NCBI GenBank assembly: GCA_023663025.1
Contig: JAMPIC010000004.1
Location: 46,291 to 110,290 of the forward strand
Direction: 5' to 3'
DNA from: Prevotella sp.
GTDB lineage: Bacteria; Bacillota; Clostridia; Oscillospirales; Ruminococcaceae
DNA length: 64,000 bases
Shown here: positions 35,797 through 46,006 of the stretch, in pieces
Layout: each line of letters starts with the position of its first letter
Numbering within the stretch: position 1 is the stretch's first letter
Notes under the pieces: generated by a model
Seen by the model: only the letters and a program-made list of their open reading frames with translations
Databases searched by the model: none
Told to the model about the DNA's origin: nothing
Made by a program: the position numbers and the translations under genes

Positions 35797-36726
35797 TCAT
35801 ATCTTATCGGTAAATTTCTTTTTTCTGAACGGACTGCGGACGCGGCCGTTCTCGCCGCCGTCCTCGTCGGATCTGCCGCGTCCCGGCGGCTTCTGCTTCA
35901 CATTTTTTTCCGGGAGCAGCTTCGTCCTGAGCAGCTTTTTTAAGCTGTCCCTTGTGTAGCCTCTTTTAAGGTCTCCGTTTTCGGCGACCGAAATAGTTCC
36001 CGTCTCCTCGGAAACGACTATTATCAGCGCGTCGGAATTTTCGCTCATGCCTATCGCCGCGCGGTGTCTCGAACCGAGCGCCTTGTTGATCGTCTCCTCT
36101 TTCTGAGGTTTTGGCAGAAAGCACGCCGCCGCAAGTATCATGCCGTCCCGCATTATCACCGCGCCGTCGTGAAGCGGCGTTTTGGGGTAAAAGATATTTC
36201 CGAATATTTCCTTTGACGGAACGGCGTTCAGTACAGTTCCCGTATCTATCTGCTCGCCCAGCTTGGAATCCTGCTCAATAACGATCAGTGCGCCCGTGGT
36301 TGTGGAGGACAGATCCTCGCAGGCGTCGCATATGGCTTCGATAGCCGCGCTCCATTTGGCGGCGAGGAGGTCGTCCGAATCGGCTGTAAGCGACGAAAAT
36401 ACAGAAAGCTTCGACACCTTTGTATGACCCATTTTTTCCAGAGAGCGGCGCAGCTCGGGCTGAAAGAGCACCACCAGAGCGAGAAGTCCCGCGCTGAAAA
36501 CGTTTTTAAGTATATATGCCATGGCTTTCATTTCCACGGCGTTCATAATGATATAGGCTATAAAAATGAGTATAATACCCCTTATAAGACCGCCCGCCCT
36601 CGTCTCCTTGACAAGATTAAAACCTTTATAGATAAGCACCGTAAGCACAGCGATATCTATAACGTCCCAGAAATCTATGGGAAGTATACTGTTTATCAGC
36701 GCGCTCATTGAGTAAATAACGTCCAT
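35797..36726 (-). CDS. cdaA: Diadenylate cyclase (c-di-AMP synthase)
   Basis: 309 aa. The start MDVIYSMSALINSILPIDFW (ATG 36726) matches CdaA; the frame extends further but into promoter sequence. Three N-terminal TM helices, then the DAC domain with DGA (187-189 in PLHDGAVIM) and RHR (220-222 in GSRHRAAIG). Makes c-di-AMP from two ATP, controlling K+ and osmolyte transport and wall homeostasis. A basic C-terminal tail (PPGRGRSDEDGGENGRVRSP) is unusual in length. Confidence 0.95.
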   Translation of the reverse strand: MDVIYSMSALINSILPIDFWDVIDIAVLTVLIYKGFNLVKETRAGGLIRGIILIFIAYIIMNAVEMKAMAYILKNVFSAGLLALVVLFQPELRRSLEKMGHTKVSKLSVFSSLTADSDDLLAAKWSAAIEAICDACEDLSSTTTGALIVIEQDSKLGEQIDTGTVLNAVPSKEIFGNIFYPKTPLHDGAVIMRDGMILAAACFLPKPQKEETINKALGSRHRAAIGMSENSDALIIVVSEETGTISVAENGDLKRGYTRDSLKKLLRTKLLPEKNVKQKPPGRGRSDEDGGENGRVRSPFRKKKFTDKI

Positions 36727-36763
36727 TTGCCGAACCGTTCCTTTCCAAGAAAGATACAATAAT

Positions 36764-36792
36764 ATTGTACCACTTTTTTCTTTTTTTTTCAA
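36764..36792 (-). promoter_or_regulatory. Promoter of cdaA-cdaR
   Basis: Minus-strand TTGAAA (36792-36787), 17-bp A-rich spacer, TACAAT (36769-36764), 38 bp before the cdaA start. Confidence 0.7.
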
Positions 36793-36854
36793 TACCTTTG
36801 CGAAAAATAGCGGGAATAAAAACGGATCTGTCACGGCTTACGCGGCTGAAACGC

Positions 36855-36923
36855 AAAAAGGACGTCATTCCGGCAGGCGGAGACGCGGAAAACCGCATCT
36901 CACGCGAAGCCGTTATGACGTCC
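36855..36923 (-). terminator. Terminator of the glycogen operon
   Basis: Minus strand GGACGTCAT (36923-36915) pairs with ATGACGTCC (36868-36860); an inner hairpin GAGATGCGG/CCGCGTCTC lies in the loop; TTTTTGCG follows. Located 14 nt after the glgA stop. Confidence 0.8.
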
Positions 36924-36936
36924 GTTTTATTCTTTT

Positions 36937-38361
36937 TTATTCGTGTCCCGCAAGCTCTCTGTAAAGTCCCATATACAGCTCCGCGGAAACCGCCCAGCTG
37001 TAGTCGTTCTTCATCGCGGCTATTACAAGGTTTTTCCAATCGGATTTGTTGTCGTAGTACTCCTTTGCGCGGCGTACCGCGTCGAACATATCGTGAGCGT
37101 TATAGGTCTTGAAAGTGAAGCCGTTTCCGTTTTCGCCGCCCGCGTCGCGGATACTGTCGCGCAGACCGCCCGTCTCGCGGACTATGGGAATAGTTCCGTA
37201 ACGAAGCGATATCATCTGAGCAAGTCCGCAAGGTTCGCTCTGGGACGGCATGAGGAACATATCCGCCGACGAGTAAATACGTCTCGCCAAATCGGGAATG
37301 AAGCCAATGGTCGCGCTTACCTTGTCGGGGTGTCTCCAAGCCATTTCCTTGAAGAAATCCTCGTAGATCTTTTCGCCCGAACCCAGTATGGCGAATTTGC
37401 AGCCCATGTTCACCATGTCCTCAAATACATACTTGATAAGGTCGATACCCTTGTGGGAAACAAATCTTGTTATGATACCGATAACCGGCTCGTCGCCCTC
37501 CTGGAGGTGCAGCTCGTTCAGCAAAGCTTTTTTGCACTCCGCCTTGCCTTTAAGGCTCTTCACGGAGAAGTTTTTGGTCAGCAGCGGGTCTTTTTCGGGG
37601 TCGAACGTGTCAACGTCGATACCGTTCAGGAAACCGCAGAGTTTATACTGCTTGTTGACCAAAGCCCTGTCCAGACCGTGCGAATACCAAGGGTCGAGGA
37701 TTTCCCAAGCGTAGCTGGGGGAAACCGTGGTGATCTTGTCGGCGCACTCGAACGCGCCTTTCATCAGGTTCACGCAGCCGTCGTACTCCAGCAGCTTTGT
37801 GTGGTACATGGGTATGCCCAGCACTTCGTTGAGGACTTCCATGCCGTACTTGCCCTGATACTGGATATTATGGATAGTGAACACGGTCTTGATGTTGTCG
37901 TAGCCGTACTGATATTTGTAGAAAACGTTGTAGTAAACGGGAACAAGCGCGGTCTGCCAGTCGTTGCAGTTGATGACCTCGGGTTTCCAGCCGATGTGCT
38001 TGAGCATTTCCATGATAGCTCTCGACAGGAACACGAAACGCTCGCAGTCGTCGTAAAAGCCGTAAAGACCGTCTCTGCCGAAGTAATACTCGTTGTCCAG
38101 CAGATAGTAGATCACGCCGTTTATTTCGCCCTTGAACACGCCGCAGTACTGTCTGCGCCAGCCCACGTCAACGGTGAAATTGGTGATAAATTCAAGGGAG
38201 GAACGAAGCTCGGGCTTGACGTTCTTATAGAGCGGAAGAACCACGCGGCAGTCCTGACCCGCCTTGTTAAGTGCGCGGGGGAGCGACCCCGCAACGTCGG
38301 CAAGTCCGCCCGAAGCGGCGTAGGGAACAGCTTCCGAAGCCGCGTATAAAATGTTTATCAT
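36937..38361 (-). CDS. glgA: Glycogen synthase
   Basis: 474 aa, GT5 family. N-terminal INILYAASEAVPYAASGGLA: the KTGGL ADP-glucose loop is ASGGL here, a variant I believe is common in clostridial GlgA. C-terminal GT-B motifs: SEPCGLAQMISLRYGTIPIV and RETGGLRDSI. Transfers glucose from ADP-glucose to the glycogen chain. ATG 38361 (AAAGGA, 10 nt) preferred to a TTG nine bases upstream. Last of glgB-glgC-glgD-glgA; heptanucleotide repeats in its leader. Confidence 0.95.
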   Translation of the reverse strand: MINILYAASEAVPYAASGGLADVAGSLPRALNKAGQDCRVVLPLYKNVKPELRSSLEFITNFTVDVGWRRQYCGVFKGEINGVIYYLLDNEYYFGRDGLYGFYDDCERFVFLSRAIMEMLKHIGWKPEVINCNDWQTALVPVYYNVFYKYQYGYDNIKTVFTIHNIQYQGKYGMEVLNEVLGIPMYHTKLLEYDGCVNLMKGAFECADKITTVSPSYAWEILDPWYSHGLDRALVNKQYKLCGFLNGIDVDTFDPEKDPLLTKNFSVKSLKGKAECKKALLNELHLQEGDEPVIGIITRFVSHKGIDLIKYVFEDMVNMGCKFAILGSGEKIYEDFFKEMAWRHPDKVSATIGFIPDLARRIYSSADMFLMPSQSEPCGLAQMISLRYGTIPIVRETGGLRDSIRDAGGENGNGFTFKTYNAHDMFDAVRRAKEYYDNKSDWKNLVIAAMKNDYSWAVSAELYMGLYRELAGHE

Positions 38362-38380
38362 AGCAAACAAGTCCTTTCCA

Positions 38381-38417
38381 GTTAGAGATTAGAGGTTAGA
38401 AGTCAGAAGATAGAAGC
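38381..38417 (-). repeat. Heptanucleotide leader repeat before glgA
   Basis: In gene direction: CTTCTATCTTCTGACTTCTA then ACCTCTAATCTCTAACT, five 7-nt units immediately before GGAAAGGA. Confidence 0.7.
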
Positions 38418-38451
38418 GGGTAACGGGTTTCCGTCCTCTGTTTTCCGTATT

Positions 38452-39576
38452 CTAAATTACCGCGCCTTTGCCCAAGAACAGCGGGTAATTCTGAGAGCCG
38501 GTAAGCATTCTCATATCGCCGATCTTAACGTTTTTATCGGTAATAACGTTGTTGATATCGCACTTCGCGCCGATAACGGTGTCCTGCATGAGAATAGAAT
38601 TCTTGACCGCCGCGCCCTTGCCGACCTTTACTCCGCGGAAGATCACGCAGTTTTCAACGGTACCCTCGATAATGCAGCCGTCGCCGATAAGGGAATTCTT
38701 AACGCTTGCGCCGATGCCGAATTTCGCGGGCGGGTTATCGCGTACTTTCGTGTAGACGGGTCTGTTCTCGGGAAACAGCTTGGAGCGGTTGTCGCTGTTA
38801 AGCAGGGACATATTCGCCTTGTAGAAGGTTTCCATGGAAGTGATCTTGCAGAAGAAGCCGTCGTGGCGGTACGCCATTATCTTGTACTCGTGAGTTCTGC
38901 CCTGGAGTATGGACTGCTCAAAGCTGTACATACTCTTTGAAGCCGCTTCGAGAACGATATTTTTGAGGAATTCCTTTGACAGAACGAACATATTCAGCGA
39001 GATGTTGCATGCGCCGCTGATGTGGGGATTGAGGAGAACGTCCACAACTCTGCCGTCGTCGTTTATGCTGAACACTGTGGCGTTCTGCGCCTGCTCGGAG
39101 GTGATAACGTCCTTGGCGTAAACGGAGGTGATGTCCGCGCCTGTCTCGATGTGGTACTCAACCACCTTTGAGAAGTCGATGCTTGTTATGGTGTCGCAGT
39201 CGGAAAGCACCACATAGTCCGCGTTGGAGGTCTTGATGAAATTCCATACGCCGTAGAGAGCCTCCAGTCTGCCGCGGTACATACCGCTCTGGACGTGGCT
39301 GAAAGGCGGGAGAAGATGAAGTCCGCCGATCTTTCTTGCCAGATCCCACTCGCTGCCGCTTCCCAAATGGTCAAGCAGGGACTGGTAATTGGACTTTGTG
39401 ATAACGCCCACCTCGTCGATACCGCTGTTCACCATATTGGAGAGCGGGAAGTCGATCAGACGGTAGCGTCCGCCGAAAAGCACCGAGCCCATGGTTCTTT
39501 CCTTGGTAAGGTCGGGGATCGTGCTTTCGTGCATATTTGAGAAAATCAAACCTAAAACACTTCTGTTGCTGCTCAT
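38452..39576 (-). CDS. glgD: Glucose-1-phosphate adenylyltransferase, GlgD regulatory-type subunit
   Basis: 374 aa. MSSNRSVLGLIFSNMHESTI replaces the catalytic LAGGQGSRL loop of GlgC, which is the hallmark of GlgD; RYRLIDFPLSNMVNSGIDEV and the C-terminal left-handed beta-helix are kept. In Firmicutes GlgC and GlgD form a heteromeric ADP-glucose pyrophosphorylase in which GlgD modulates or raises GlgC activity. The ribosome site is poorly spaced; an overlapping out-of-frame ATG 13 bases upstream could interfere. Confidence 0.94.
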   Translation of the reverse strand: MSSNRSVLGLIFSNMHESTIPDLTKERTMGSVLFGGRYRLIDFPLSNMVNSGIDEVGVITKSNYQSLLDHLGSGSEWDLARKIGGLHLLPPFSHVQSGMYRGRLEALYGVWNFIKTSNADYVVLSDCDTITSIDFSKVVEYHIETGADITSVYAKDVITSEQAQNATVFSINDDGRVVDVLLNPHISGACNISLNMFVLSKEFLKNIVLEAASKSMYSFEQSILQGRTHEYKIMAYRHDGFFCKITSMETFYKANMSLLNSDNRSKLFPENRPVYTKVRDNPPAKFGIGASVKNSLIGDGCIIEGTVENCVIFRGVKVGKGAAVKNSILMQDTVIGAKCDINNVITDKNVKIGDMRMLTGSQNYPLFLGKGAVI

Positions 39577-39654
39577 AATTATTTTCCATGCTCCCGGAAG
39601 AGAGCATAACTCCTTTCACATATGTTTTGTGTTGCTTCGGGGAACTCTCCGCCG

Positions 39655-40860
39655 TCAGATGTTTTCCGAAACTATCTGCTTGGGAAGAACCTTTGCGTCC
39701 GCGGAAATGTTTATGTTGTGACCCACTACGGCAATGCCCCAGTCGTCGCGGTTCTCGATGGTCTCGGGTCTCGCGCCTATCTGCGCGCCGGATTCAACCA
39801 CGCAGTTCTCGCCGACGATGGCGTACTCCACGATAGCTCCCGACTTGATCACCGAGCCGGGCATGATAATGGAGTCCGTAACGGTAGCTCCCGCCTCTAC
39901 GGTAACGCCCTCGAACAGAATGGAGAAGTCAACCGTTCCGTTCACGCTGCAGCCGTCCGTTACCATGGAGTTCTCGATAACGGCGTCCGCGCCGATATAC
40001 TGGGGAGGCATAATGGGATTTCTGGAGTACATCTTCCAGTCGGGGTCGTACAGGTCTATAGGGATATTGGGGTTAAGCAAGTCCATGTTTGCTTCCCAAA
40101 GGGAATCGAGAGTACCAACGTCCTTCCAGTAACCGTCAAAGGTGTATGCGACCATTTTCTCCTTAGCCTTGAGCATATTGGGAATGATAGCCTTGCCGAA
40201 GTCCTTGTCCTCCTCGGGGTTGTTCTCGTTGTCGATAAGGTACTGTTTCAGCTTGCTCCATGTAAAGATGTAGATACCCATTGAAGCCAGCGTGGAGCGG
40301 GGGTTCTTGGGCTTTTCCTCGAAATCCACGATATTGTCGCTGTCGTCGGTGATCATGATGCCGAAGCGTGAAGCCTCTTCCTTTGGAACGTCCAAAACGG
40401 CGATAGTCGCGTCGGCGTTTTTCTCCTTGTGGAAGTCCAGCATTTTGTTGTAGTCCATCTTGTAGATGTGGTCGCCCGAAAGAATTATAACATATTCGGG
40501 AGAATAGCGGTCAACGAAAGCGATGTTCTGATAGATCGCGTTCGCGGTGCCCTTGTACCATTCCGCGCCCAGAGCGGTCTGGTAAGGGGGCAGGCAGTGA
40601 GCGCCGCCGTACTGCTTGTCGAGGTCCCAGGGCTGACCGTTGCCGATGTAGTCGTGAAGCACCAGCGGCTGGTACTGAGTAAGCACGCCTACGGTGTCGA
40701 TGCCCGAGTTTACGCAGTTGGAAAGGGGAAAGTCGATAATGCGGTATTTTCCGCCGTAAGGAACGGCAGGCTTTGCCATGTCGTGGGTAAGGGCGTACAG
40801 ACGGCTTCCCTGACCGCCCGCAAGCAGCATCGCAACGCATTCTTTCTTAGGTGTATACAT
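39655..40860 (-). CDS. glgC: Glucose-1-phosphate adenylyltransferase, catalytic subunit
   Basis: 401 aa, AGGAGG before the ATG. Catalytic loop [20 protein letters not shown] and [20 protein letters not shown], substrate segment VEEAEK-like [15 protein letters not shown], and a C-terminal beta-helix ([20 protein letters not shown]). Makes ADP-glucose from ATP and glucose-1-phosphate, the committed step of glycogen synthesis. Second gene of the operon. Confidence 0.96.
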   Translation of the reverse strand: MYTPKKECVAMLLAGGQGSRLYALTHDMAKPAVPYGGKYRIIDFPLSNCVNSGIDTVGVLTQYQPLVLHDYIGNGQPWDLDKQYGGAHCLPPYQTALGAEWYKGTANAIYQNIAFVDRYSPEYVIILSGDHIYKMDYNKMLDFHKEKNADATIAVLDVPKEEASRFGIMITDDSDNIVDFEEKPKNPRSTLASMGIYIFTWSKLKQYLIDNENNPEEDKDFGKAIIPNMLKAKEKMVAYTFDGYWKDVGTLDSLWEANMDLLNPNIPIDLYDPDWKMYSRNPIMPPQYIGADAVIENSMVTDGCSVNGTVDFSILFEGVTVEAGATVTDSIIMPGSVIKSGAIVEYAIVGENCVVESGAQIGARPETIENRDDWGIAVVGHNINISADAKVLPKQIVSENI

Positions 40861-40885
40861 TAGTTATATCCTCCTCGTATTGGGA

Positions 40886-42952
40886 TTATTTTTTGCTTTT
40901 GGGATTTGTTTTTCCCGATTTGCCCGCGGACTTTTTCGCCGCAGGCTTGGAAGCTTCCGCCTGTGTTTTGGATCCCGCCTCCTTTGCCTCTGATTTTGTT
41001 TTATCCGCGGACGTCTTTTCGTCCGATTTAGCTTTTTCGGCGCGCTTTTTCCTGGGCGCAACGGTGAAGTACATCACGCTCATTGCGGGAATGTCCATAA
41101 CTATGGACTGCTCGTAGCCGTGCATGGCGTAGTCCTCGGATTTAAGCTTTCCGTTCTGGACAAGTCCCGTACCGCCGTACTTAACGTCGTCGCTGGACAG
41201 AACCTGTTCGTACACTCCCTCGCAAGGCACGCCTATGCGGTAGCCGTCCCTTGCGACGGGGACAAAATTGCACACCGCGATTATTTCCTTGCCGCTTCTG
41301 TCCACACGCCTGAACGAGATAACGCTCTGCATATAGTCGTCGTGGCATATCCATGAGAAGCCTTCCCACGACTCGTCGTTCTCCCAAAGGGGCGAATTGT
41401 TCAGATAGAATTTGTTAAGGTCTCTGGTGAAATCCCGGATTTTCCTGTGGTTGTCGTAGTCAAGCAGCAGCCAGTCCAGACCCTGCTTGAAGTTCCACTC
41501 GATGACCTGGGCGAACTCGCTGCCCATAAAGTTCAGCTTTTTGCCCGGGTGAGCGAACATATATCCGAGGAAAGTACGCAGGGAAGCGAATTTTTCCTCC
41601 ATGCTCCTGCCGCTCATCTTGTTGAACAGCGAGGCCTTTCCATGCACCACCTCGTCGTGGGATATGGGAAGTATATAGTTTTCGCTGAAGCTGTAGAAGA
41701 ACGAGAACGTAAGCTTTCCGTGGTTGTTGGCGCGGAAGATGGGATCCATTTTCATATAGTCCATCATATCGTTCATCCAGCCCATGTTCCACTTGAAGTT
41801 GAAGCCCAGACCGCCCACGTCCGCAGGCTTTGTGACTAACGGCCAAGCGGTGGATTCCTCGGCGATCATCAGTATGTTTCCGCATCTGCCGAACACAGCC
41901 GTGTTGAGTTTTCTCAAAAACTCGATGGCTTCGTAGTTCTCGTTGCCGCCGTCCTTGTTGGGACGCCACTCTCTGCGGTCGTAGTCAAGGTAAAGCATCG
42001 AAGCCACGGCGTCCACCCGCAGACCGTCGATGTGGAATTTTTCCAGCCAGTAAACAGCGTTTGATATCAGGAACGACTGCACCTCCGGCTTGCCGAAGTC
42101 GAACACTCTCGTTCCCCAGGAAGCGTGTTCCTTTTTAAGGGGATCGGTATACTCATAGCAGCAGTCGCCGTCGAACTCGAAAAGACCTGCCGCGTCCTTG
42201 GGGAAGTGGGCGGGAACCCAATCCAGTATAACTCCTATGCCCGCCTGATGGAACATATCCACCATCTTCATCATATCCGCGGGAGTTCCGTAGCGGGAAG
42301 TGGGCGCGTAGTATCCGATTATCTGATATCCCCACGAGCCGTCGAAGGGGTACTCCGCCAAAGGCATAAGCTCAAGGTGAGTGTACCCCATATCCTGAAG
42401 ATAGGGTATCATCTCCTCGGCGAACTTGACGTAGCTGAACGGCTTGCCGTTTTCGTAAGTCCTCCACGAGCCCAAATGCGCCTCGTAGATATTCACGGGA
42501 CTGCGGTAGATGTTCTTGGAATCCCGTTCCTTGAACCATTTTGCGTCCCCCCACTTATACTCGTCCAAATCGAAATATTTGGTCGCCGTATTGGGGCGGG
42601 TCTCCATATGAGTGCCGTAGGGGTCGGACTTCATAACAATGCTTGTATGAGCGGTCTCGATGCTGTACTTATAGGCAAAGTACTGATCGACGTCCGTGAC
42701 GAACGTTTCCCATATTGTGGGATCGGCGAGCTGTTCCATGGGATTTTTGGATCTGTCCCATTCGTTGAAATCGCCCACCAGCGAGACGGATTTCGCGTGG
42801 GGAGCCCACACTCTGAAGAACACGCCGTCCTTTCCGTCTTTTTTGCCTTTATGCGCGCCGAAGAAATCGAACGCGGTATAATTGGTTCCCTCATGAAAGA
42901 CGTGGAGGGGGAACTCATAGCCCTCCGCAAAGGTTTTGCTGTTGTTTGACAT
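40886..42952 (-). CDS. glgB: 1,4-alpha-glucan branching enzyme with a Lys/Ala-rich tail
   Basis: 688 aa, GH13. CBM48-type N-terminal domain ([20 protein letters not shown]), then the catalytic barrel: [25 protein letters not shown] (nucleophile Asp), IAEESTAWP (acid/base Glu) and [12 protein letters not shown]. Introduces alpha-1,6 branches. After the normal C-terminal beta domain ([13 protein letters not shown]) there is an added ~55-residue tail of Lys, Ala, Ser and Glu ([15 protein letters not shown] ... [18 protein letters not shown]), histone-H1-like in composition and absent from the enzymes I know. First gene of the operon. Confidence 0.95.
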   Translation of the reverse strand: MSNNSKTFAEGYEFPLHVFHEGTNYTAFDFFGAHKGKKDGKDGVFFRVWAPHAKSVSLVGDFNEWDRSKNPMEQLADPTIWETFVTDVDQYFAYKYSIETAHTSIVMKSDPYGTHMETRPNTATKYFDLDEYKWGDAKWFKERDSKNIYRSPVNIYEAHLGSWRTYENGKPFSYVKFAEEMIPYLQDMGYTHLELMPLAEYPFDGSWGYQIIGYYAPTSRYGTPADMMKMVDMFHQAGIGVILDWVPAHFPKDAAGLFEFDGDCCYEYTDPLKKEHASWGTRVFDFGKPEVQSFLISNAVYWLEKFHIDGLRVDAVASMLYLDYDRREWRPNKDGGNENYEAIEFLRKLNTAVFGRCGNILMIAEESTAWPLVTKPADVGGLGFNFKWNMGWMNDMMDYMKMDPIFRANNHGKLTFSFFYSFSENYILPISHDEVVHGKASLFNKMSGRSMEEKFASLRTFLGYMFAHPGKKLNFMGSEFAQVIEWNFKQGLDWLLLDYDNHRKIRDFTRDLNKFYLNNSPLWENDESWEGFSWICHDDYMQSVISFRRVDRSGKEIIAVCNFVPVARDGYRIGVPCEGVYEQVLSSDDVKYGGTGLVQNGKLKSEDYAMHGYEQSIVMDIPAMSVMYFTVAPRKKRAEKAKSDEKTSADKTKSEAKEAGSKTQAEASKPAAKKSAGKSGKTNPKSKK

Positions 42953-43032
42953 AAGAAAGATCCTCCAAAAGGGGACTTTGCCCCGTCGTTTATTAACGGC
43001 GTCACGCCGCAGTTATACTTCTTTATGTTTAT

Positions 43033-43133
43033 ATTTTAACAGATTGTGTCCCGCATTGCAAGTATTTTAGTGGATTTTTATAACATTGATGTAAAATTTT
43101 TGCATAATTTATGCACTTTGCACATAAATTATG
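43033..43133 (-). promoter_or_regulatory. Promoter of the glycogen operon with upstream inverted repeat
   Basis: Minus-strand TTGCAA (43061-43056), 17-bp spacer, TAAAAT (43038-43033). Upstream at 43103-43133 is a perfect 11-bp inverted repeat CATAATTTATG / CATAAATTATG with a 9-bp centre, a candidate activator site. The rest of 42953-43242 is AT-rich with a further small palindrome AGGAAATAATTTCCT (43145-43159). Confidence 0.65.
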
Positions 43134-43242
43134 GGCATTTTTAAGGAAATAATTTCCTAAAGCACAATCGTTCCCGATAATTTACAATAAATTACAGTAA
43201 AATAACGGTTAAAATCACCAATTAAAGTTTAATTATTGCAGT

Positions 43243-45543
43243 CTAAATTTTGTGGATTTTAACAACATATACTGTCTTATCGTCCTGTCCGGAGGGATTT
43301 TCCTCCTTGTCCCGTTCGGCTTCGGCGATTATCCTTTCTGCGCAGTCCCGGACGGTAACTCCCATGCTCAGCATAAGCTCCCGGATACGCGGAAAGCACT
43401 CCTCGCCGATACCGTCGGTTATCATTACTATCCCGTCCCCGTCGGAAAGCTGAACCGTCCGCCTGTCGATATCGCAGCTCTCCACTATTCCCACGGGGGT
43501 GGTGCGGCTTTCAACGGTTTTAACGGAACCGCCTGTTTTCAGAAATGTCTGCGCCGCCCCGAGCTTGACCATATCGGCTTTTCCCGTAAAAAGATTTATT
43601 TTCATAAGGTCGACCGTGGCAAAAATTTCTTCGGGTGACTTTGTTATCAGCAGACCGTTCAGCATTCTGACCGCCGCGTCCGCGCCCAATCCCGCGCGTA
43701 TTATCCTCGTCATGACGGACACGGTCATACGGCTTTCAACGGCTGCTCTCACGCCGCTGCCCATGCCGTCGGAAAGAAGTATGAACAGATTTCCCTGCCC
43801 GTCGCGGAAAACCGCGTCCGAGTCGCCGCTGACCTTTTCTCTGCCGCTCACCCCCGCTCTGCCTATCTCAGCCTCATAGGCGGTAGATTCGTGAAAACAA
43901 AGGCGTGTAACGCCGTCAAGCGTGACTGCGGAAGGCTTGTCAAGCTCCCTGTCGGATATGCCGCAGAACCGTTCCGTAACGGTTTCAAGCTTTTCGGCAA
44001 TACGCCCGCCGTAAAAGCAGTCAATAAAAAGATGCCCGTCGCGGTCGAAAAGCGCGGCTGCGGACGGCTTTTCCGCGCCCCATTCTTTCAGAGCGGCGCA
44101 GAAGCACTCCGAAAGCTTTTCATCGCAGGAATAAAACGTCTCGGAGCCTCCGCTCAGATATTTCAGCATATCCTCGGTTTCCGCAAGCTGCTCGAGAGTA
44201 AGCTCGCGCATACAGCCGTTCATGTTGCCGGAACGTTTTTCCAATCCTGACAGTCTGTACATCTCGTTGAACGCGTCCGCAAGGGCATTTTTACGCGGAC
44301 AGTGATCCAGCTCCGCGGAAAGTTCCTTTTCCGTGATGAAGCCTTTCCTTTTAAGTATGCCCTCCGCAGGGCGGAAAAATGTCTCCGTTCTGTGCGCGGC
44401 GCTGTCCCCGCAGAAAGCGCCGTTCCTGCACGCCGAACATACCTTTCCGCATACCGCTGCGGAAATATCGTTTTCCGTCTCACCTTTTTCAAGCACCTCG
44501 GCAGCTTTTGCAAAGCTTTCGCGTACGTCCGCCACGGCAGCCGCCGCAAACCTGAGCTTGTCCGACGACCGCACCGCAGCTGCGGAAACGGGCGCGGACG
44601 TCCTGCCGAACGGTCTGACGAAAAGCTTTTCGGGAACAATGTAAAAAAACGCCGCAGCGACGGTCGCGTCGGCGATGAGCTTCGGCGAATCGGAGGGCAT
44701 GCCGTACACGAGCGAACCGGCGAAAGCCGTTCCCAAAAGGATCGCCGAGGTCAGGAGCTTGTTTTTTTTCGTGAGATCCGTAAAAGCTCCCGCCGCAAGT
44801 CCCGAACATACCGCTATCGCCGCAGTGGAATTCATTGACGGCGAAGCTATGCCGAACGCGAACGCCGACAAAGCTCCCGCGGCGGTCCCTCCCGCAAAAC
44901 CGTACCGGAAAGCAGCCGCCGCAGTAACGAAGATCCCCGCAATCCTTCCCGCGCTGAACGCACCGAAGCTTACCCCGCAGAGCATACATACCGCGAGCGC
45001 GTACACGACCGCGAGCGATATCCTTGTCCCCGGTGCGAAAAACGAACCGTTTTCGGCGGCGGAAAAAAGCTTTGCCGAAAAATACGCCGCCGTTCCGCAG
45101 ACAGCTCCTCGAAAAACCACCGCCATTACAAGAGCCGCCGTGACCTTGTACGACATTGCCGCAGCAAGTCCGCAGAGGATATATCCCGCCGCCGCCAGCG
45201 AACCCGCCGCTGCGGGAGTTATTTTTCTGCCGAACACCAATGACAGCATTGCCCGGGAGAAAATAACTGCCGGCATGGCGATGATCTCCGTCAGGTATGA
45301 TGAGAACGTTCCGTTCAGGAAAAACGAACCCATAGCTCCCGCAAAAGCCGCCAATCCGCAGAAAGGCGGCAGTACAGCCGTGACCGCCGCGCAGAGAGGC
45401 GCACCGTTCCCGCCGAGGCGCGTTCCCGCAGCAAGGCAGCCGAACAAAGCCGATAAAAAAACAGCCGAAACGGGACTTATCCGCGCTTTGGCGGTGCGTT
45501 CCTTTTCTGCGGACGCGGGTATCTTTTTTTCCTTCAACATCAT
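43243..45543 (-). CDS. spoIIE: Stage II sporulation protein E
   Basis: 766 aa. About ten N-terminal TM helices rich in Ala (residues 25-310), a central oligomerisation region with several cysteines (CGKVCSACRNGAFC), and a C-terminal PP2C phosphatase (LFILLSDGMGSG; VMITDGIGEECF; GQDDKTVYVVKI). In sporulation it localises to the polar septum and dephosphorylates SpoIIAA, releasing sigma-F in the forespore. Monocistronic; possible Spo0A-type promoter upstream. Confidence 0.95.
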   Translation of the reverse strand: MMLKEKKIPASAEKERTAKARISPVSAVFLSALFGCLAAGTRLGGNGAPLCAAVTAVLPPFCGLAAFAGAMGSFFLNGTFSSYLTEIIAMPAVIFSRAMLSLVFGRKITPAAAGSLAAAGYILCGLAAAMSYKVTAALVMAVVFRGAVCGTAAYFSAKLFSAAENGSFFAPGTRISLAVVYALAVCMLCGVSFGAFSAGRIAGIFVTAAAAFRYGFAGGTAAGALSAFAFGIASPSMNSTAAIAVCSGLAAGAFTDLTKKNKLLTSAILLGTAFAGSLVYGMPSDSPKLIADATVAAAFFYIVPEKLFVRPFGRTSAPVSAAAVRSSDKLRFAAAAVADVRESFAKAAEVLEKGETENDISAAVCGKVCSACRNGAFCGDSAAHRTETFFRPAEGILKRKGFITEKELSAELDHCPRKNALADAFNEMYRLSGLEKRSGNMNGCMRELTLEQLAETEDMLKYLSGGSETFYSCDEKLSECFCAALKEWGAEKPSAAALFDRDGHLFIDCFYGGRIAEKLETVTERFCGISDRELDKPSAVTLDGVTRLCFHESTAYEAEIGRAGVSGREKVSGDSDAVFRDGQGNLFILLSDGMGSGVRAAVESRMTVSVMTRIIRAGLGADAAVRMLNGLLITKSPEEIFATVDLMKINLFTGKADMVKLGAAQTFLKTGGSVKTVESRTTPVGIVESCDIDRRTVQLSDGDGIVMITDGIGEECFPRIRELMLSMGVTVRDCAERIIAEAERDKEENPSGQDDKTVYVVKIHKI

Positions 45544-45578
45544 TTGCCGTCACATTCCTTCCGATTTTTATGGGAATA

Positions 45579-45611
45579 ATTGTAACACTTATATAAAATA
45601 TTTTCTGTCAT
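45579..45611 (-). promoter_or_regulatory. Candidate spoIIE promoter with 21-bp spacing
   Basis: Minus-strand TACAAT (45584-45579) and ATGACA (45611-45606) are 21 bp apart, the atypical spacing known for the Spo0A-activated Bacillus subtilis spoIIE promoter. The -35 region includes TGACAGAA, which is near the 0A-box TGTCGAA. Weak but suggestive. Confidence 0.4.
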
Positions 45612-45667
45612 ATTTAGGTATAAAAATATGTTATAATTACCGTAAAGCAGTTGCTTGGCGGATAGGT

Positions 45668-45893
45668 GTAAATTGTAATTTATACGGATAACGGCACTGT
45701 AGGGCGGGGGCTTGCTCCCGCCTAAATAGGTTTGCGGTAAAATTCTGTAGGGGACGGGTTTCCCGTCCCGCTGGTTATGTGACCTGCGGGCGGGGAGACC
45801 CCGCCCCTACGAACATCGTTGCAGAAACAGGCGGGAGCAAGCCCCCGCCCTACGGTCGGTGTCAAAACGTTTCGCCGCTAAACAACAATTTAT
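45668..45893. repeat. TIR-bounded intergenic repeat element, copy 2
   Basis: 226 bp. Left end GTAAATTGTAATTTA (45668-45682), right end GCTAAACAACAATTTAT (45877-45893), as in copy 1. Inside is a nest of palindromes: a perfect 25-bp inverted repeat (45699-45723 with 45829-45853) enclosing GGGACGGG-ttt-CCCGTCCC and GGGCGGGG-aga-CCCCGCCC. No reading frame. Its interior differs from copies 1 and 3, so the family is defined by its ends. Confidence 0.65.
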
Positions 45894-45928
45894 TTTTTAC
45901 TTTTACGCCAAAAATTTTTCCAAAACTA

Positions 45929-45976
45929 TTGACTTTTAATCAGTAGTGTGCTATTATACTATCAACAGGACTACTG
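45929..45976 (+). promoter_or_regulatory. Promoter and operator of the HAAS-PadR operon
   Basis: TTGACT (45929-45934), 17-bp spacer, TATTAT (45952-45957). A perfect 7-bp inverted repeat CAGTAGT (45941-45947) / ACTACTG (45970-45976), 22 bp apart, brackets the -10; a candidate site for the PadR protein of the same operon. Confidence 0.55.
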
Positions 45977-46006
45977 TTCAATAAATAATAGAAAGGAAAT
46001 GATGTT

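Noticed and set aside
36943..38349. 468-codon plus-strand open frame opposite glgA
   Set aside because: Exact shadow of glycogen synthase in the complementary frame, with no ribosome site and no family resemblance.
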